Source: Sphingobium cyanobacteriorum
GTDB taxonomy: Bacteria; Pseudomonadota; Alphaproteobacteria; Sphingomonadales; Sphingomonadaceae
Assembly: GCF_030580935.1 (NCBI RefSeq)
Contig: NZ_JAUQOM010000005.1
Span: 182,560 to 246,559, forward strand
DNA length: 64,000 bases
Direction: 5' to 3'
The notes under the pieces were generated by a model. That model saw nothing but the letters and a program-made list of their open reading frames with translations. It had not been told where the DNA came from and made no database searches. Numbering within the stretch: position 1 is the first letter of the stretch; each line of letters opens with the position of its first letter. Below are positions 48,224 through 57,788 of the stretch, one piece after another. The translations under genes were made by a program, and so were the position numbers.

Positions 48224-48826
48224 TCAGGCCGACGCCGGCCGCTCGATTTCAGCGATGCGGAAGAACGGCAGGGCATGATGGACGATCCAGCCGATCGTCG
48301 CGGCATAGAGGATTGTGCCCACCTCCACCGTGCCGCCCAGCAGCCAGCCGATCGCCAGCACGCCGATCTCTATTCCCGTCCGCACCCATTTGACCGGCAT
48401 GTCCGTCCGGCGGCACAGCCCGGTCATCAGGCCGTCGCGCGGTCCCGGCCCCAGCCCCGCGCCGATATAGGCGCCCCCGGCAATGCCGTTGAGGATGATC
48501 CCGGCCCCCAGCCAGGCCGCGCGCATCGCATAGCCTTCCGGCATGGGCAGGATCATCAGCGACAGGTCCACCGCCGTCCCGATCATGATGATGTTGGCGA
48601 CCGTGCCGATTCCCGGCCATTGGCGCAGCGGCCACCATGCCAGCAGCACGACCGCGCCGATCGCATTGACGGTCATGCCAAAGCTCAGCCCCATGCGCGG
48701 GGCAAGCCCCTGATGCAGCACGTCCCAGGGGTCCAGCCCCAGATTGGCGCGCAGCATCAGCGCCATGGCGAAACCATAGAGGCACAGGCCCCAGGACAGT
48801 TGAAACAGGCGGCGATATAGCATCAT
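48224..48826 (-). CDS. YczE/YitT-type integral membrane protein
   Basis: 200 residues from the double ATG at 48826/48823. Several membrane segments and the motif RANLGLDPWDVLHQGLA, later GAYIGAGLGPGPRDGLMTGL and WLLGGTVEVGTILYA, identify the YczE family (YitT-like fold). The gene is divergent from a MocR-type regulator with only a 91-bp shared region, the arrangement known as the yczE/yczR pair. A transport role is suspected but no substrate is known. Confidence 0.85.
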   Translation of the reverse strand: MMLYRRLFQLSWGLCLYGFAMALMLRANLGLDPWDVLHQGLAPRMGLSFGMTVNAIGAVVLLAWWPLRQWPGIGTVANIIMIGTAVDLSLMILPMPEGYAMRAAWLGAGIILNGIAGGAYIGAGLGPGPRDGLMTGLCRRTDMPVKWVRTGIEIGVLAIGWLLGGTVEVGTILYAATIGWIVHHALPFFRIAEIERPASA

Positions 48827-48846
48827 GGGCAGGCTTCTTCTCCACA

Positions 48847-48900
48847 ATTGGCCTTTTCCAAAAGGACCAGTCTGGCATAAATGGCCTTTCATCACTGGCC
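48847..48900. promoter_or_regulatory. Candidate MocR operator between yczE and its regulator
   Basis: TGGCCTTT occurs at 48849-48856 and again at 48882-48889, a 33-bp centre distance (three helical turns); a third TGGCC is at 48896-48900, and an inverted AAAAGGACCA at 48860-48869 faces the first copy. MocR dimers typically bind spaced direct repeats in such divergent regions. The assignment is inferred from position and repeats. Confidence 0.55.
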
Positions 48901-48917
48901 AGACCGGAATGAAGCCC

Positions 48918-50381
48918 ATGTCCACTTCGCTGCTCCGCCCCCCGTCCCTCCTGCGCCTGCTGGGCGCGTGGCGCGCGCAGGACAGCGCCGAACCGGCCTA
49001 TCGCCAGCTTGCGCAGGCGCTGCGGATGCTGGTGCTGGATGGCCGGGTCGGCCTCAATGTCCGCCTGCCGGGCGAGCGCGAACTGGCCGCCGCGCTGGGC
49101 CTGTCGCGCACGACCGTCGCTGCCGCCTTCGACCGGCTGCGCGATGAAGGCTTTCTGGAAAGCCGCCAGGGATCGGGCAGCGTCACCCGCCTGCCCCCCG
49201 GCCGGATCGAAGCGCCGCAGGGAGAGATCGACACGGCGAGCGGCGGCAACCTGCTCAACTGGACCCATGCCGCCCTGCCCGCCGCGCCCGGCGTCGCGCG
49301 TGCCTATGCCCATGCGGTGGAGGCGCTGCCGGCCTATCTGGGCGACCTTGGCTATGATCCGCTTGGCCTGATGGTGCTGCGCCGGGCGATCGCGGCGCAG
49401 TTCGACCGGCGCGGCTGCCCCACCTCGCCCGACCAGATCATGGTGACGAACGGGGCGCAGCAGGGCTTTTCGCTGCTGCTGCAATGGCTGGCCGGGCCGG
49501 GCGACCGGGCGGTGATCGACCACCCGACCTATCATAACGCCATCCAGGCGTTGCAGCGCGCCCATGTCGTGCCGGTGCCGGTCGGCCTGCCGCGCCAGGG
49601 GTGGGACATTGATGCGATGGAGGCGGCGTTCCGCCAGACCGCGCCGCGTTTCGCCTATGTCATCGCCGATTTTCACAATCCCACCGGGCGCAGCATGGAT
49701 CCTGCCACCCGCTGCGCACTGGTGGCGGCGGCCACGCGCAGCCATACCCCGCTGATCATCGACGAAACGATGGTGGCGATGGGCCTCGACTTCGCGCCAC
49801 CGCCGCCGGTGGCGATGCACGATCCGTCGGGGCGGCAGGTCATCACGATGGGATCGGCCAGCAAGATCTTCTGGGGCGGCTTGCGCGTCGGCTGGATTCG
49901 CGCCGACGCGCAGACGATCGCCGCGCTGGGGCGCCTGCGCACGACGATGGACATGGCCAGCCCGGTGATCGAGCAGATCGCCGTCGGGCAACTGATCGAT
50001 GCCGATGTCGGCCTTGGCGAACGGGCCGGCCTGTTGCGGGACCGGCGCGATCATCTGACGGGCCTGATCGAACAGCGCCTTCCGCACTGGCGTGTCGAAT
50101 CGCCGGCCGGCGGCCTGTCGCTCTGGGCCGAACTGCCCCGCGCCGAAGCAACGGCGCTGGCCGCGCTGGCCGAAAGCCTGGGGGTGCGCGTCGCCGCCGG
50201 GCCGCGCTTCGGCGTCGGCGGCGCGTTCGAGCGTTTCCTGCGCCTGCCCTTCACGCTGGACACGGCACAACTGGAGGCCGGGGTGGATCGGCTGGTCGAA
50301 GCCGATGCGCGGCTCCATGCCCGCCTGCCCAAGGGCCGCGATTCGCTGGCCATGGCGCTGGACGCGGACCGATTGATTTGA
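48918..50381 (+). CDS. MocR family transcriptional regulator (YczR type, GntR-HTH fused to aminotransferase fold)
   Basis: 487 residues from MSTSLLRPPSLLRL (ATG at 48909 adds MKP). The N-terminal winged helix is PAYRQLAQALRMLVLDGRVG and RLPGERELAAALGLSRTTVA; the C-terminal class I aminotransferase domain keeps the PLP lysine in MGSASKIFWGGLRVGW and the aspartate in YVIADFHNPTGR. Such regulators sense PLP-linked metabolites and control the adjacent divergent gene, here yczE. The upstream frame to 48825 runs through the operator region and is not used. Confidence 0.88.
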   Translation: MSTSLLRPPSLLRLLGAWRAQDSAEPAYRQLAQALRMLVLDGRVGLNVRLPGERELAAALGLSRTTVAAAFDRLRDEGFLESRQGSGSVTRLPPGRIEAPQGEIDTASGGNLLNWTHAALPAAPGVARAYAHAVEALPAYLGDLGYDPLGLMVLRRAIAAQFDRRGCPTSPDQIMVTNGAQQGFSLLLQWLAGPGDRAVIDHPTYHNAIQALQRAHVVPVPVGLPRQGWDIDAMEAAFRQTAPRFAYVIADFHNPTGRSMDPATRCALVAAATRSHTPLIIDETMVAMGLDFAPPPPVAMHDPSGRQVITMGSASKIFWGGLRVGWIRADAQTIAALGRLRTTMDMASPVIEQIAVGQLIDADVGLGERAGLLRDRRDHLTGLIEQRLPHWRVESPAGGLSLWAELPRAEATALAALAESLGVRVAAGPRFGVGGAFERFLRLPFTLDTAQLEAGVDRLVEADARLHARLPKGRDSLAMALDADRLI

Positions 50382-50387
50382 ATGTCC

Positions 50388-50420
50388 CATGTTCCCGCCT
50401 TCGCGGGAGCGCGGAACATG
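50388..50420. repeat. REP-like palindrome with extended outer arms
   Basis: TTCCCGC-CTTC-GCGGGA (50392-50408) is the core of the dispersed palindrome; the outer CATGTTCC and GGAACATG add a second inverted pair. It lies just before the terminator between the MocR regulator and ppa. Confidence 0.7.
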
Positions 50421-50425
50421 GATGA

Positions 50426-50465
50426 CGAAAAAGGCCGGATGGATTGCTCCACCCGGCCTTTTTCG
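50426..50465. terminator. Bidirectional intrinsic terminator
   Basis: CGAAAAAGGCCGG at 50426-50438 pairs with CCGGCCTTTTTCG at 50453-50465, giving U-tracts on both strands for the convergent regulator and ppa messages. Confidence 0.85.
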
Positions 50466-50483
50466 TTCCAACCGAAACCGGCC

Positions 50484-51026
50484 TTATGCCGCCTTCTTGC
50501 TCGCCTTGTAGCGTTCGATCGCTTCCAGCGTGATCTGCCGGGCGTCGTCAGCCCCGCCCCAGGTGCCGATCCGCACCCATTTGGTCTTTTCCAGGTCCTT
50601 GTAATGGGTGAAGAAATGCTCGATCTGCTCCATCACGATGCCGGGCAGGTCGTCCTTTTCACCCACGTCCGAATAATAAGGGAAGGTCTTGTTGTCGGGC
50701 ACGCAGACCAGCTTCTCGTCGCCGCCGGCTTCGTCTTCCAGGTTGAGCACCGCGATCGGCCGCGCGCGCACCACCGATCCGGGGACGAAGGGCGACCGGG
50801 CGATCACCAGCGCGTCGAGCGGATCGCCATCGGGCGACAGGGTATGCGGCACGAAGCCGTAATTGGCCGGATAACGCATCGGCGTGTGCAGGATGCGGTC
50901 CACGAACAGCGCGCCCGAAGCCTTGTCGAATTCATATTTCACCGGCTCGCCGCCGACCGGCACTTCGATGATGACGTTCAGGCTGTTGGGTGGATCGTCG
51001 CCGACCGGGATCAGTTCGATGTTCAT
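50484..51026 (-). CDS. ppa: Inorganic pyrophosphatase
   Basis: 180 residues, full length. The signature DGDPLDALVI and other conserved parts IEVPVGGEPVKYEFDKASGA, RYPANYGFVPHTLSPDG and YYSDVGEKDDLPGI fit family I soluble pyrophosphatase, a Mg-dependent hexamer that drives biosynthetic reactions by removing PPi. It lies between the bidirectional terminator and the M61 peptidase gene on the same strand (35 bp gap). Confidence 0.96.
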   Translation of the reverse strand: MNIELIPVGDDPPNSLNVIIEVPVGGEPVKYEFDKASGALFVDRILHTPMRYPANYGFVPHTLSPDGDPLDALVIARSPFVPGSVVRARPIAVLNLEDEAGGDEKLVCVPDNKTFPYYSDVGEKDDLPGIVMEQIEHFFTHYKDLEKTKWVRIGTWGGADDARQITLEAIERYKASKKAA

Positions 51027-51061
51027 GGAAACGCCTTTTGCTACAGTTGTCTTATGGGTGA

Positions 51062-52981
51062 TTATGTTCTCGGTTTGAGCAGTCGATCGAGACTGCCTTC
51101 ACCCTCTCCTGTCTTTTCGAGGCGCGGATAGCGCAGCCCGCCCGAATAATCGAGTGTCAAAGTGCGATAGTATTTATCCTGCTTTAGGATGATCTGGATC
51201 GGCGTCTTTGCGCTGATCGCCGCTTTCCACACATCGCCCGAAAATTCGTCGCCATTGACCGCCAGGATCCTGGACCCGACCGCCAGCCCGGCCTTGAACG
51301 CCGCGCTGTCCCAGGTGACGCCGCTGATCTCGCCGTCATTCTTGACGATCGCGCCGATGCCGAAACTCTGGTCGACCATCTTGTTGGCGCCTTCGCTCGC
51401 CTTGGTGATGGCATTGGGCGTGTCGCCATAGACCAGCTTGTAGCCGCCCAGAATGAAGCCGCCCTTGGGCGTTTCGCGGGTGGGCGAATCGACATATTTC
51501 TGGAAGAAACCCGCCCAGTCATAGGGCGCGATATCGTTCAGCGTCCTGATGACGTCGCCCCGATTATAGACGACCTGCCCCCAGTCGCCCGGATTGATGC
51601 CGAAAAAGGTCTTGGCGAAATCGTCGAGGCCCTTCTTGCCCCGCGTTGCCCTGGCGATGATCGCGTCGGCCTCCAGCCAGATCATCAGCCCTTCGTTGTA
51701 ATAATCCTCCGACCGCTGCCAGCTCGCCCAGCCCTTGGGGCGGCGGGCCGAAATGATGGGGTCATGGGTGGTGTCCTCCATCGGACGCCATTGCCGTCCG
51801 ACCGCCGTGTCCAGTTTGGCCGCGATCTGGGCATAGGCGTCCAGCGTTTCGGCCTTGGAGAACATCCCCGACCGCGCGCCCAGCACATAGCCCCAGAATT
51901 GCGTCTGGCCTTCATACACCCACAGCAGATTATCCTGCATCGGCACGTTGAAATCGGGCGTCCAGAGCAGGTCGGGGCGGCGGAACTTGCCGTCCCAGCT
52001 ATGGGTGAATTCATGCGGCAACAGGTTGCGGTCCAGCAGCGCATCGCCCGAATCCCATTTCTTGAAATAGCCCGGCTCGACCTGATTTTCCGAACTGCGA
52101 TGATGTTCCAGGCCGATCCCGCCCATCTCGTCGGTGATGGCCAGCAGAAAATCATAATGGTTGAAATGCCAGGCGCCGAACAGCGCGCCCGCTTCGGCGA
52201 CCAGCTTCCTGTGTTTGGCGATCTGATCGGGCTTGAACTCCAGTTCGTCGGCATCGTCGGCGACGATGTTGAGCGTCACGTTGCTGCCCAGGTCCACCGG
52301 CTTGAAATAGCGGCCGGCGAACACCGGCGAATCCTGCAACGCTTCATAGTCGATCGTTTCATAGGCAACGACATTGCCCGTTTTCGTGCCGCGCAGCGCG
52401 GTCGCGGCCTGCCAGCCGGCGGGATAGGTGACGGTCGGCTGGATCGGGATCTGCCGCGTATAATAGCCCGCCGGATAGAGCGACACGCTTTCCCACTGGA
52501 TATTCAGCATCTTGGGCGTCACCACGACGCGGCCCTGATTGCCGGCGGTCGCCGACAGGAACTGGAACTGCGCCACCACCTGCGTCGCGCCCTGCGGCAC
52601 GTCGATCTGGAAGGCATAGACGTTCAGCGGATCGCGCTTCCACGCGACCGGCTGGCCATTGGCGGTGAAGGTCAGGCCCGTGAGCTTCTCGATCGCCCCG
52701 CGCGGCGCATGATTGCCCGGCAGCCATTGCGGCATCATCAGCGTCAATGGCCCTGCGGCGGCGACGGGGATCGTCTCCTTCACGCGGAAGATGCGCTGGC
52801 TGGTGTCGGTCGCATCGACCTCCAGGCGGATCGTGCCGCCGGGATAGGGGGTGTCCTTTGGTACAGGTACGGCGGTGTCGACGGGCAGCGCGGTCGGCTT
52901 GGACCGGATGGCGTCCTGCGCGAAAAGCGGGCTGGCAATCGCCGTGGAAAGGCAGAAGGCGGCAGCAAGGCTGCGGATCAT
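51062..52981 (-). CDS. M61 family glycyl aminopeptidase-like metallopeptidase with PDZ domain
   Basis: 639 residues. A signal peptide ends at FAQ. The zinc motif HEFTHSWDGKFRRPDLLWTP lies mid-protein, with the upstream DEMGGIGLEHHRSSENQ and downstream VYEGQTQFWGYVLGARSG typical of M61. The C-terminal PDZ domain has SFGIGAIVKNDGEISGV and AGLAVGSRILAVNGDEFSG. Family members cleave N-terminal glycine/alanine from peptides; the sphingomonad form is probably periplasmic. Preceded by a 143-bp gap from hisS. Confidence 0.9.
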   Translation of the reverse strand: MIRSLAAAFCLSTAIASPLFAQDAIRSKPTALPVDTAVPVPKDTPYPGGTIRLEVDATDTSQRIFRVKETIPVAAAGPLTLMMPQWLPGNHAPRGAIEKLTGLTFTANGQPVAWKRDPLNVYAFQIDVPQGATQVVAQFQFLSATAGNQGRVVVTPKMLNIQWESVSLYPAGYYTRQIPIQPTVTYPAGWQAATALRGTKTGNVVAYETIDYEALQDSPVFAGRYFKPVDLGSNVTLNIVADDADELEFKPDQIAKHRKLVAEAGALFGAWHFNHYDFLLAITDEMGGIGLEHHRSSENQVEPGYFKKWDSGDALLDRNLLPHEFTHSWDGKFRRPDLLWTPDFNVPMQDNLLWVYEGQTQFWGYVLGARSGMFSKAETLDAYAQIAAKLDTAVGRQWRPMEDTTHDPIISARRPKGWASWQRSEDYYNEGLMIWLEADAIIARATRGKKGLDDFAKTFFGINPGDWGQVVYNRGDVIRTLNDIAPYDWAGFFQKYVDSPTRETPKGGFILGGYKLVYGDTPNAITKASEGANKMVDQSFGIGAIVKNDGEISGVTWDSAAFKAGLAVGSRILAVNGDEFSGDVWKAAISAKTPIQIILKQDKYYRTLTLDYSGGLRYPRLEKTGEGEGSLDRLLKPRT

Positions 52982-53124
52982 GGATGTCTCCAGAAAGATG
53001 GGTGGGACCGTCCGGCCCGATTACCCCTTAGCATGGCGAGGCTGTGGCGCGTCGTCCACCCCTGATGGACGGCTGTAAAAAGCGCGTTTCCATGGGGATG
53101 AATTGCGGCTAAAGGCGCTGCCCC

Positions 53125-54474
53125 ATGGCAAAGATCGAAACGCCGCGCCCGGTGCGCGGCACGCAGGACATGTTGGGCGGCACGGCGGAGGCGTTTGCGG
53201 AACGCTTTGCCCATGTGGTCGCGACCTTCGACCGGGTCCGCAAACTCTACGGTTTCCAGCGGGTCGAAGTGCCGGTGTTCGAATCCACCGCCGTATTCGC
53301 CCGCTCGCTGGGCGAAAGCACCGATGTCGTCTCGAAGGAGATGTACACGTTCCAGGATCGCGGCGGCGACAGCATCACCCTGCGCCCCGAATTCACCGCC
53401 GGAATCAGCCGCGCCTATATCACCGAAGGCTGGCAGCAATATGCGCCGCTGAAAGTCGCGACCCACGGGCCTTTGTTCCGCTACGAGAGGCCCCAAAAGG
53501 GCCGCTTCCGCCAGTTCCACCAGCTCGACGCCGAAATCATCGGCGCGGCCGAACCGGGCGCGGACGTGGAACTGCTGGTCATGGCCGACCAGTTGCTCAG
53601 GGAACTGGGCGTGTCGGACGGCGTGACGCTGACCCTCAACACGCTGGGCGACGGGCCGAGCCGCGACGCCTGGCGCGCGGCGCTGATCGCCCATTTCGAA
53701 GCGCACAGGGACCAGTTATCGGAAGATAGCGTCGAACGCCTCGCCAAGAACCCGCTGCGCATCCTCGACAGCAAAGACCCGCGCGACCGCCCGGTCGCCG
53801 ACAGCGCGCCGGATATCGACGCCTACCTCACCGACGAAGCGCGCAGCTTCTTCGAGAAGGTGACGGCGGGGCTGGATGCCGCAGGGGTGGCCTGGGAACG
53901 CAACGCCCGGCTGGTCCGCGGCCTCGATTATTATCGCCACACCGCGTTCGAATTCGTGACCGACCGGCTGGGCGCGCAGGGCACGGTGCTGGGCGGCGGG
54001 CGTTACGATGGCCTGATCGAGAATCTGGGTGGCCCCGCGACCCCGGCGGTCGGCTGGGCGGCCGGGATCGAGCGGCTGGCGATGCTGGTGGATGCGCCGG
54101 AGGTTTATCGACCAACCATTGCGATTGTCATTGAGGACGATGCGCTCTCAAATTTCGGAATATGGCTGACGGCGGAACTCCGGCGCCGCAGTCTAAGCTG
54201 TGAGTTGGTGGCAGTCGGTGCACCTCGAAAGCGCTTCGATAAAGCTAGAAAGCTCAAGCCAGAATTGATTATGACGTTTGATCGGAACGTCGTTGCTGAG
54301 ACACAGCTAGCCAATATGCGCTTGCGATTTCCTAACGGACAATCAGTGGATTTTGGCTCAACCCTGCAAATTATCGAGCGAGTGTTCGTGGATACGGATT
54401 ATGCCGTTTTCGATAATATCGCCGATATTGTGGATGGCGGTGAAGCCAAAGTGTTTGGGCCAGATCGCAACTAA
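53125..54474 (+). CDS. hisS: Histidyl-tRNA synthetase (C-terminal third with deviant base composition)
   Basis: 449 residues. Class II motif 2 is [20 protein letters not shown], the His-specific [18 protein letters not shown] follows, and motif 3 is GGGRYDGL. From about 54111 ([20 protein letters not shown]) to the stop the DNA becomes distinctly AT-richer: about 50% GC over 54111-54470 by hand count against 67% in hundred-base samples before and after. The change covers the anticodon-binding domain; codons such as TTA-, AAT- and GTT-type endings appear there. The stop overlaps prfA as TAATG. Confidence 0.93.
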   Translation: MAKIETPRPVRGTQDMLGGTAEAFAERFAHVVATFDRVRKLYGFQRVEVPVFESTAVFARSLGESTDVVSKEMYTFQDRGGDSITLRPEFTAGISRAYITEGWQQYAPLKVATHGPLFRYERPQKGRFRQFHQLDAEIIGAAEPGADVELLVMADQLLRELGVSDGVTLTLNTLGDGPSRDAWRAALIAHFEAHRDQLSEDSVERLAKNPLRILDSKDPRDRPVADSAPDIDAYLTDEARSFFEKVTAGLDAAGVAWERNARLVRGLDYYRHTAFEFVTDRLGAQGTVLGGGRYDGLIENLGGPATPAVGWAAGIERLAMLVDAPEVYRPTIAIVIEDDALSNFGIWLTAELRRRSLSCELVAVGAPRKRFDKARKLKPELIMTFDRNVVAETQLANMRLRFPNGQSVDFGSTLQIIERVFVDTDYAVFDNIADIVDGGEAKVFGPDRN

Positions 54475-55559
54475 TGCACATTTCCGCCGAACGCATCGCG
54501 CAGATCGAGGCGCGCCGGGATGAGGTGCAGGCGTCGATGACGCGCGCCGATCTGCCCGCCGATGCGTTCGTCAAACTGTCCAAGGAATATGCCGAGATCG
54601 AGCCGGTCGCCAACGCCGCGCGCGAACTGCGCCGCTTGCGGCAGGAACTGGCCGCGCTGGAAACGATGACCGGGGGCGAGGAAGCCGATCCCCTGATGCG
54701 CGAAATGGCGCAGGAGGAAATGCAACTGCTCAAGAGCCAGTTGCCTGCCGCCGAGCGCGCACTCGCGCTGCAATTGCTTCCCCGCGACGCCGCCGATGCG
54801 CGCCCGGCGATGCTGGAAATCCGCGCCGGCACCGGCGGCGATGAAGCGGCGCTGTTCGCCGGCGACCTGTTCCGCATGTATCAGCGCTATGCCGACAGCC
54901 AGGGCTGGAAGCTGGAGATGCTGTCCGCCAACGCCTCCGAACAGGGCGGGTTCAAGGAAGTCGTCGCCAGCGTCAACGGCGCGGGTGTCTTCGCGAAGCT
55001 CAAGTTCGAGAGCGGCGTCCACCGAGTCCAGCGCGTTCCCGCGACCGAAAGCGGCGGGCGCATCCACACCAGCGCGGCCACCGTCGCGATCCTGCCCGAA
55101 CCGGAGGAGGTGGACGTGCAGATCGCCGATTCCGACCTCAAGATCGACATCTACCGCGCCAGCGGTGCCGGCGGCCAGCATGTCAACACCACCGATTCGG
55201 CCGTCCGCATCACCCATCTGCCCAGCGGGCTTGTCGTCATCCAGCAGGACGAACGCTCCCAGCACAAGAACAAGGCGAAGGCGTTGCAGGTGCTGCGCGC
55301 CCGCCTCTACGAAGCCGAGCGCGAGCGCGCCCACAGCGAACAGGCCGGCGCGCGCAAGGCGATGGTCGGTTCGGGCGACCGCTCCGAACGCATCCGCACC
55401 TATAATTTCCCGCAGGGCCGCGTCACCGACCACCGTATCAACCTGACCCTGCACCGCCTGCCCGAAATCCTGGAAGGACCGGGCCTGGCCGAAATCATCG
55501 ACGCCCTGATCGCCGAAGATGAAGCCGCACGGCTGGCGCAACTGGACGGGGTGGCTTGA
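54474..55559 (+). CDS. prfA: Peptide chain release factor 1
   Basis: 361 residues. The catalytic GGQ is in [20 protein letters not shown]; the codon-recognition region has [19 protein letters not shown] with the PAT anticodon-like tripeptide; [18 protein letters not shown] is the usual domain. It reads UAA/UAG stop codons. The ATG overlaps the hisS stop by one base. The C-terminal [20 protein letters not shown] is intact. It ends overlapping prmC, its own methylase gene. Confidence 0.97.
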   Translation: MHISAERIAQIEARRDEVQASMTRADLPADAFVKLSKEYAEIEPVANAARELRRLRQELAALETMTGGEEADPLMREMAQEEMQLLKSQLPAAERALALQLLPRDAADARPAMLEIRAGTGGDEAALFAGDLFRMYQRYADSQGWKLEMLSANASEQGGFKEVVASVNGAGVFAKLKFESGVHRVQRVPATESGGRIHTSAATVAILPEPEEVDVQIADSDLKIDIYRASGAGGQHVNTTDSAVRITHLPSGLVVIQQDERSQHKNKAKALQVLRARLYEAERERAHSEQAGARKAMVGSGDRSERIRTYNFPQGRVTDHRINLTLHRLPEILEGPGLAEIIDALIAEDEAARLAQLDGVA

Positions 55560-56407
55560 CCGCCACTCTTCCCCCGTCATCGGATGCGGGCGTTGGCGAC
55601 ACCCTGCGTGCTGCAACTGTCCGCCTCGCTGTCACCAGCGACACCGCGCGGCTGGACGCCGAATTGCTGATGGCCCATGCGCTGGGCCTGTCGCGCGCCG
55701 ACATGCTGCTGCGCCAGCGCGATCTGCCGCCGCCCGCAGGTTTCGCGGCCTTGCTCGACCGGCGCCTGTCGGGCGAGCCGATCGCGCATATCCTGGGCAC
55801 GCGCGATTTCTGGACGATCAGCCTGCGCGTCACGCCCGACACGCTGATCCCCCGACCTGACAGCGAAACCCTGATCGAGGCGGCGGTCGATCATTTCCGC
55901 GCGGCCCCGCCCGCCACCCTGCTCGACCTTGGCACTGGGTCGGGCGCTCTGCTGCTGGCGGCGCTCAGCCAGTGGCCGCAGGCGCGCGGGGTCGGCATCG
56001 ATGCTTCCCCCGCCGCACTCGCCGTGGCGCGGGACAATGCGGCGCGGCTTGGCCTTGCGCCGCGCGCCGACTTTCGCCTTGGCGACTGGGCCGCCGGGGT
56101 CGCCGGCCCGTTCGATCTGCTGCTCGTCAACCCGCCCTATATCGGCGTGGACGAGCCATTGTCGGGCGATGTGCTGCGCGATCCGCCCGGCGCGCTGTTC
56201 GCCGGGGCGGACGGCCTGGACGACTATCGCCGCATCGCCCCCGACCTGCCCCGCCTGATCGCGCCCGGTGGCATGGCCGCGATCGAGATCGGCCATGCGC
56301 AACGCGACAGCGTTTCCGCCCTGCTGGCGGCGCAGGGGCTGGCGGTCACGGCCCGGCAAGACCTGGCCGGGCATGACCGCTGCCTGATCGCGACTCATCC
56401 ACGGTAA
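55556..56407 (+). CDS. prmC: Release factor glutamine N5-methyltransferase PrmC
   Basis: 283 residues, best started at a TTG at 55556 that overlaps the prfA stop by 4 bp. AdoMet motif I is [19 protein letters not shown], the catalytic NPPY motif is [16 protein letters not shown], and the N-terminal helical region has [20 protein letters not shown]. It methylates the glutamine of the GGQ motif in release factors. No ATG start exists in the conserved N-terminal part, so the TTG is likely genuine. Followed by a 312-bp gap. Confidence 0.94.
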   Translation: MTATLPPSSDAGVGDTLRAATVRLAVTSDTARLDAELLMAHALGLSRADMLLRQRDLPPPAGFAALLDRRLSGEPIAHILGTRDFWTISLRVTPDTLIPRPDSETLIEAAVDHFRAAPPATLLDLGTGSGALLLAALSQWPQARGVGIDASPAALAVARDNAARLGLAPRADFRLGDWAAGVAGPFDLLLVNPPYIGVDEPLSGDVLRDPPGALFAGADGLDDYRRIAPDLPRLIAPGGMAAIEIGHAQRDSVSALLAAQGLAVTARQDLAGHDRCLIATHPR

Positions 56408-56719
56408 ACAACAGCCGATTTCCCGCCGGGAAAGCGAAAATTGCTTGGTTTATCGCGCGAAAGCCATTACATCAGCCATAGAGACGGCTTCCTTTTATGA
56501 TCTGGTCGCACAGATTATTGATAGAAAAGGCCGTTTTCTCAGCTCCTGAAAGTCATGACGGCGCTCGCTGCGCAGGCGCCGGTGGCAGTTGAGGTGATGG
56601 TCCCAGGCAAGGGCCATGCCTGGCGGAGCCGTATCCGGTCCGGTGTACGGGCCCTTTGGGGATGGCGACTGAACGGTGTTTTCAGTGAATTTTGGCATAG
56701 CGAACGCAAGGATCATGTC
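56408..56719 (+). promoter_or_regulatory. 312-bp leader region before the DUF4167 gene
   Basis: No gene is supported, although the DUF4167 frame is open back to 56555. The region begins AT-rich (GATTATTGATAGAAAAGGCC near 56510) and may hold the promoter. A hairpin-capable CAGGCAAGGGCCATGCCTG (CAGGC/GCCTG) is near 56604-56622. A minimal ORF ATGTCTTGA at 56715-56723 overlaps the TTG start. Confidence 0.4.
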
Positions 56720-57670
56720 TTGATCAACAACCGGCAGGCCGGCCGCCGCAATCGCGGCCGGAACAATAATAATGGGCGTCCCAACGGCAACAACAATCGG
56801 GGCGGCGGCGACAATGGCAACCGCATCGACAACCGCGCGCGCGGCAACGCGACCCAGCTTCTTGAGAAATACAGGAACATGGCGCGCGATGCCCAGATGG
56901 TGGGCGACCGGGTGAATGCCGAATATTATTTGCAGTTCGCAGACCATTATTTCCGCGTACTGGCCGACAATCGCGCCCGGCAGGAGGAGCAGCAGCCCCG
57001 GCCACGCAACCGGGACGAAAATTTCGACCAGGATGGGGAGGATTTCGACGGCGGCTATGATGGCGGTGACGACTTCCGCGGCGACCAGTCCGCTTATGAT
57101 CGCACCCCGCGCGAGCAGGAGCGCCGCCCGGAGGAAGGCCGCGACAATCGCGACCTGCGCGGCGAAAGCCGCAACGATAATCGCGATGCACGGGCCGAAG
57201 GTCGTGCCGAGCTTCGCGAACCGCGCAGCGACAATCGCGAACCGCGCGGCGAAGGCCGCAGCGACCGCGACATGCGTGGAGGCAATCGCGATCTGCGCGA
57301 CGGCGCCAACAACCCGCGCCGCGATCGTCCCCGCCGCGACCGTTTCGTTTCCCAGGAACTGGGAGTAGAGGGGCCGGCCGGCACGCCGGCCGAGGACCGT
57401 GCGCCCGCGCCCCAGCGGCCCGCGCCCCAGCATGAAGTGCAGCCCCAGCCGGTCGTGCAGGCCGCGCCCGAAGCGGAAGCGGAAACGCCCCGTCCGCGTC
57501 GTGGCCGCCCGCGCAAGGCTGCCCCGGTCGAAGCCGCCGAAAGTTTCGATGTCGCCGTGCTGCCGCCCTCCATCGCGCGCGCCGACAATGACGCTGAACC
57601 GGCGGCCGACGAAGCGCCCAAGAAGCGCACCCGTCGCCCCCGCGCAACGACGACCGAAGCCGCTGAATAA
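56720..57670 (+). CDS. DUF4167 domain protein
   Basis: 316 residues from a TTG at 56720, with AAGGA 7 bases upstream. The conserved alphaproteobacterial beginning INNRQAGRRNRGRNNNNGRP and the domain GNRIDNRARGNATQLLEKYR and AEYYLQFADHYFRVLADN are unmistakable. The remaining two thirds is a repetitive, charged low-complexity region (NRDARAEGRAELREPRSDN-type repeats) ending in basic clusters (RPRRDRF, KKRTRRPRATTTEAAE). The composition suggests RNA or DNA binding, but no function is established. A strong terminator follows. Confidence 0.88.
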   Translation: MINNRQAGRRNRGRNNNNGRPNGNNNRGGGDNGNRIDNRARGNATQLLEKYRNMARDAQMVGDRVNAEYYLQFADHYFRVLADNRARQEEQQPRPRNRDENFDQDGEDFDGGYDGGDDFRGDQSAYDRTPREQERRPEEGRDNRDLRGESRNDNRDARAEGRAELREPRSDNREPRGEGRSDRDMRGGNRDLRDGANNPRRDRPRRDRFVSQELGVEGPAGTPAEDRAPAPQRPAPQHEVQPQPVVQAAPEAEAETPRPRRGRPRKAAPVEAAESFDVAVLPPSIARADNDAEPAADEAPKKRTRRPRATTTEAAE

Positions 57671-57687
57671 GCGCTTTGCATGACAGG

Positions 57688-57725
57688 CAAAAAGGGGTGG
57701 CGCGCCATGCGCCGCCCCTTTTTTC
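57688..57725 (+). terminator. Intrinsic terminator after DUF4167
   Basis: AAAAAGGGGTGGCGC pairs with GCGCCGCCCCTTTTTT (one wobble) with a short loop around 57703-57708; a clear U-tract follows. Confidence 0.87.
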
Positions 57726-57788
57726 ATGCCCGCTTTCCAAGCCCGCCGCGATCCGGCACAAGGTTGGCAAATCGCTGGAGAGTTGCCG

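Noticed and set aside
48249..50471. 740-codon open frame on the minus strand opposite the MocR regulator
   Set aside because: Low-complexity translation rich in Gln/Arg/Ala with no family features; a shadow frame caused by high GC at third positions.
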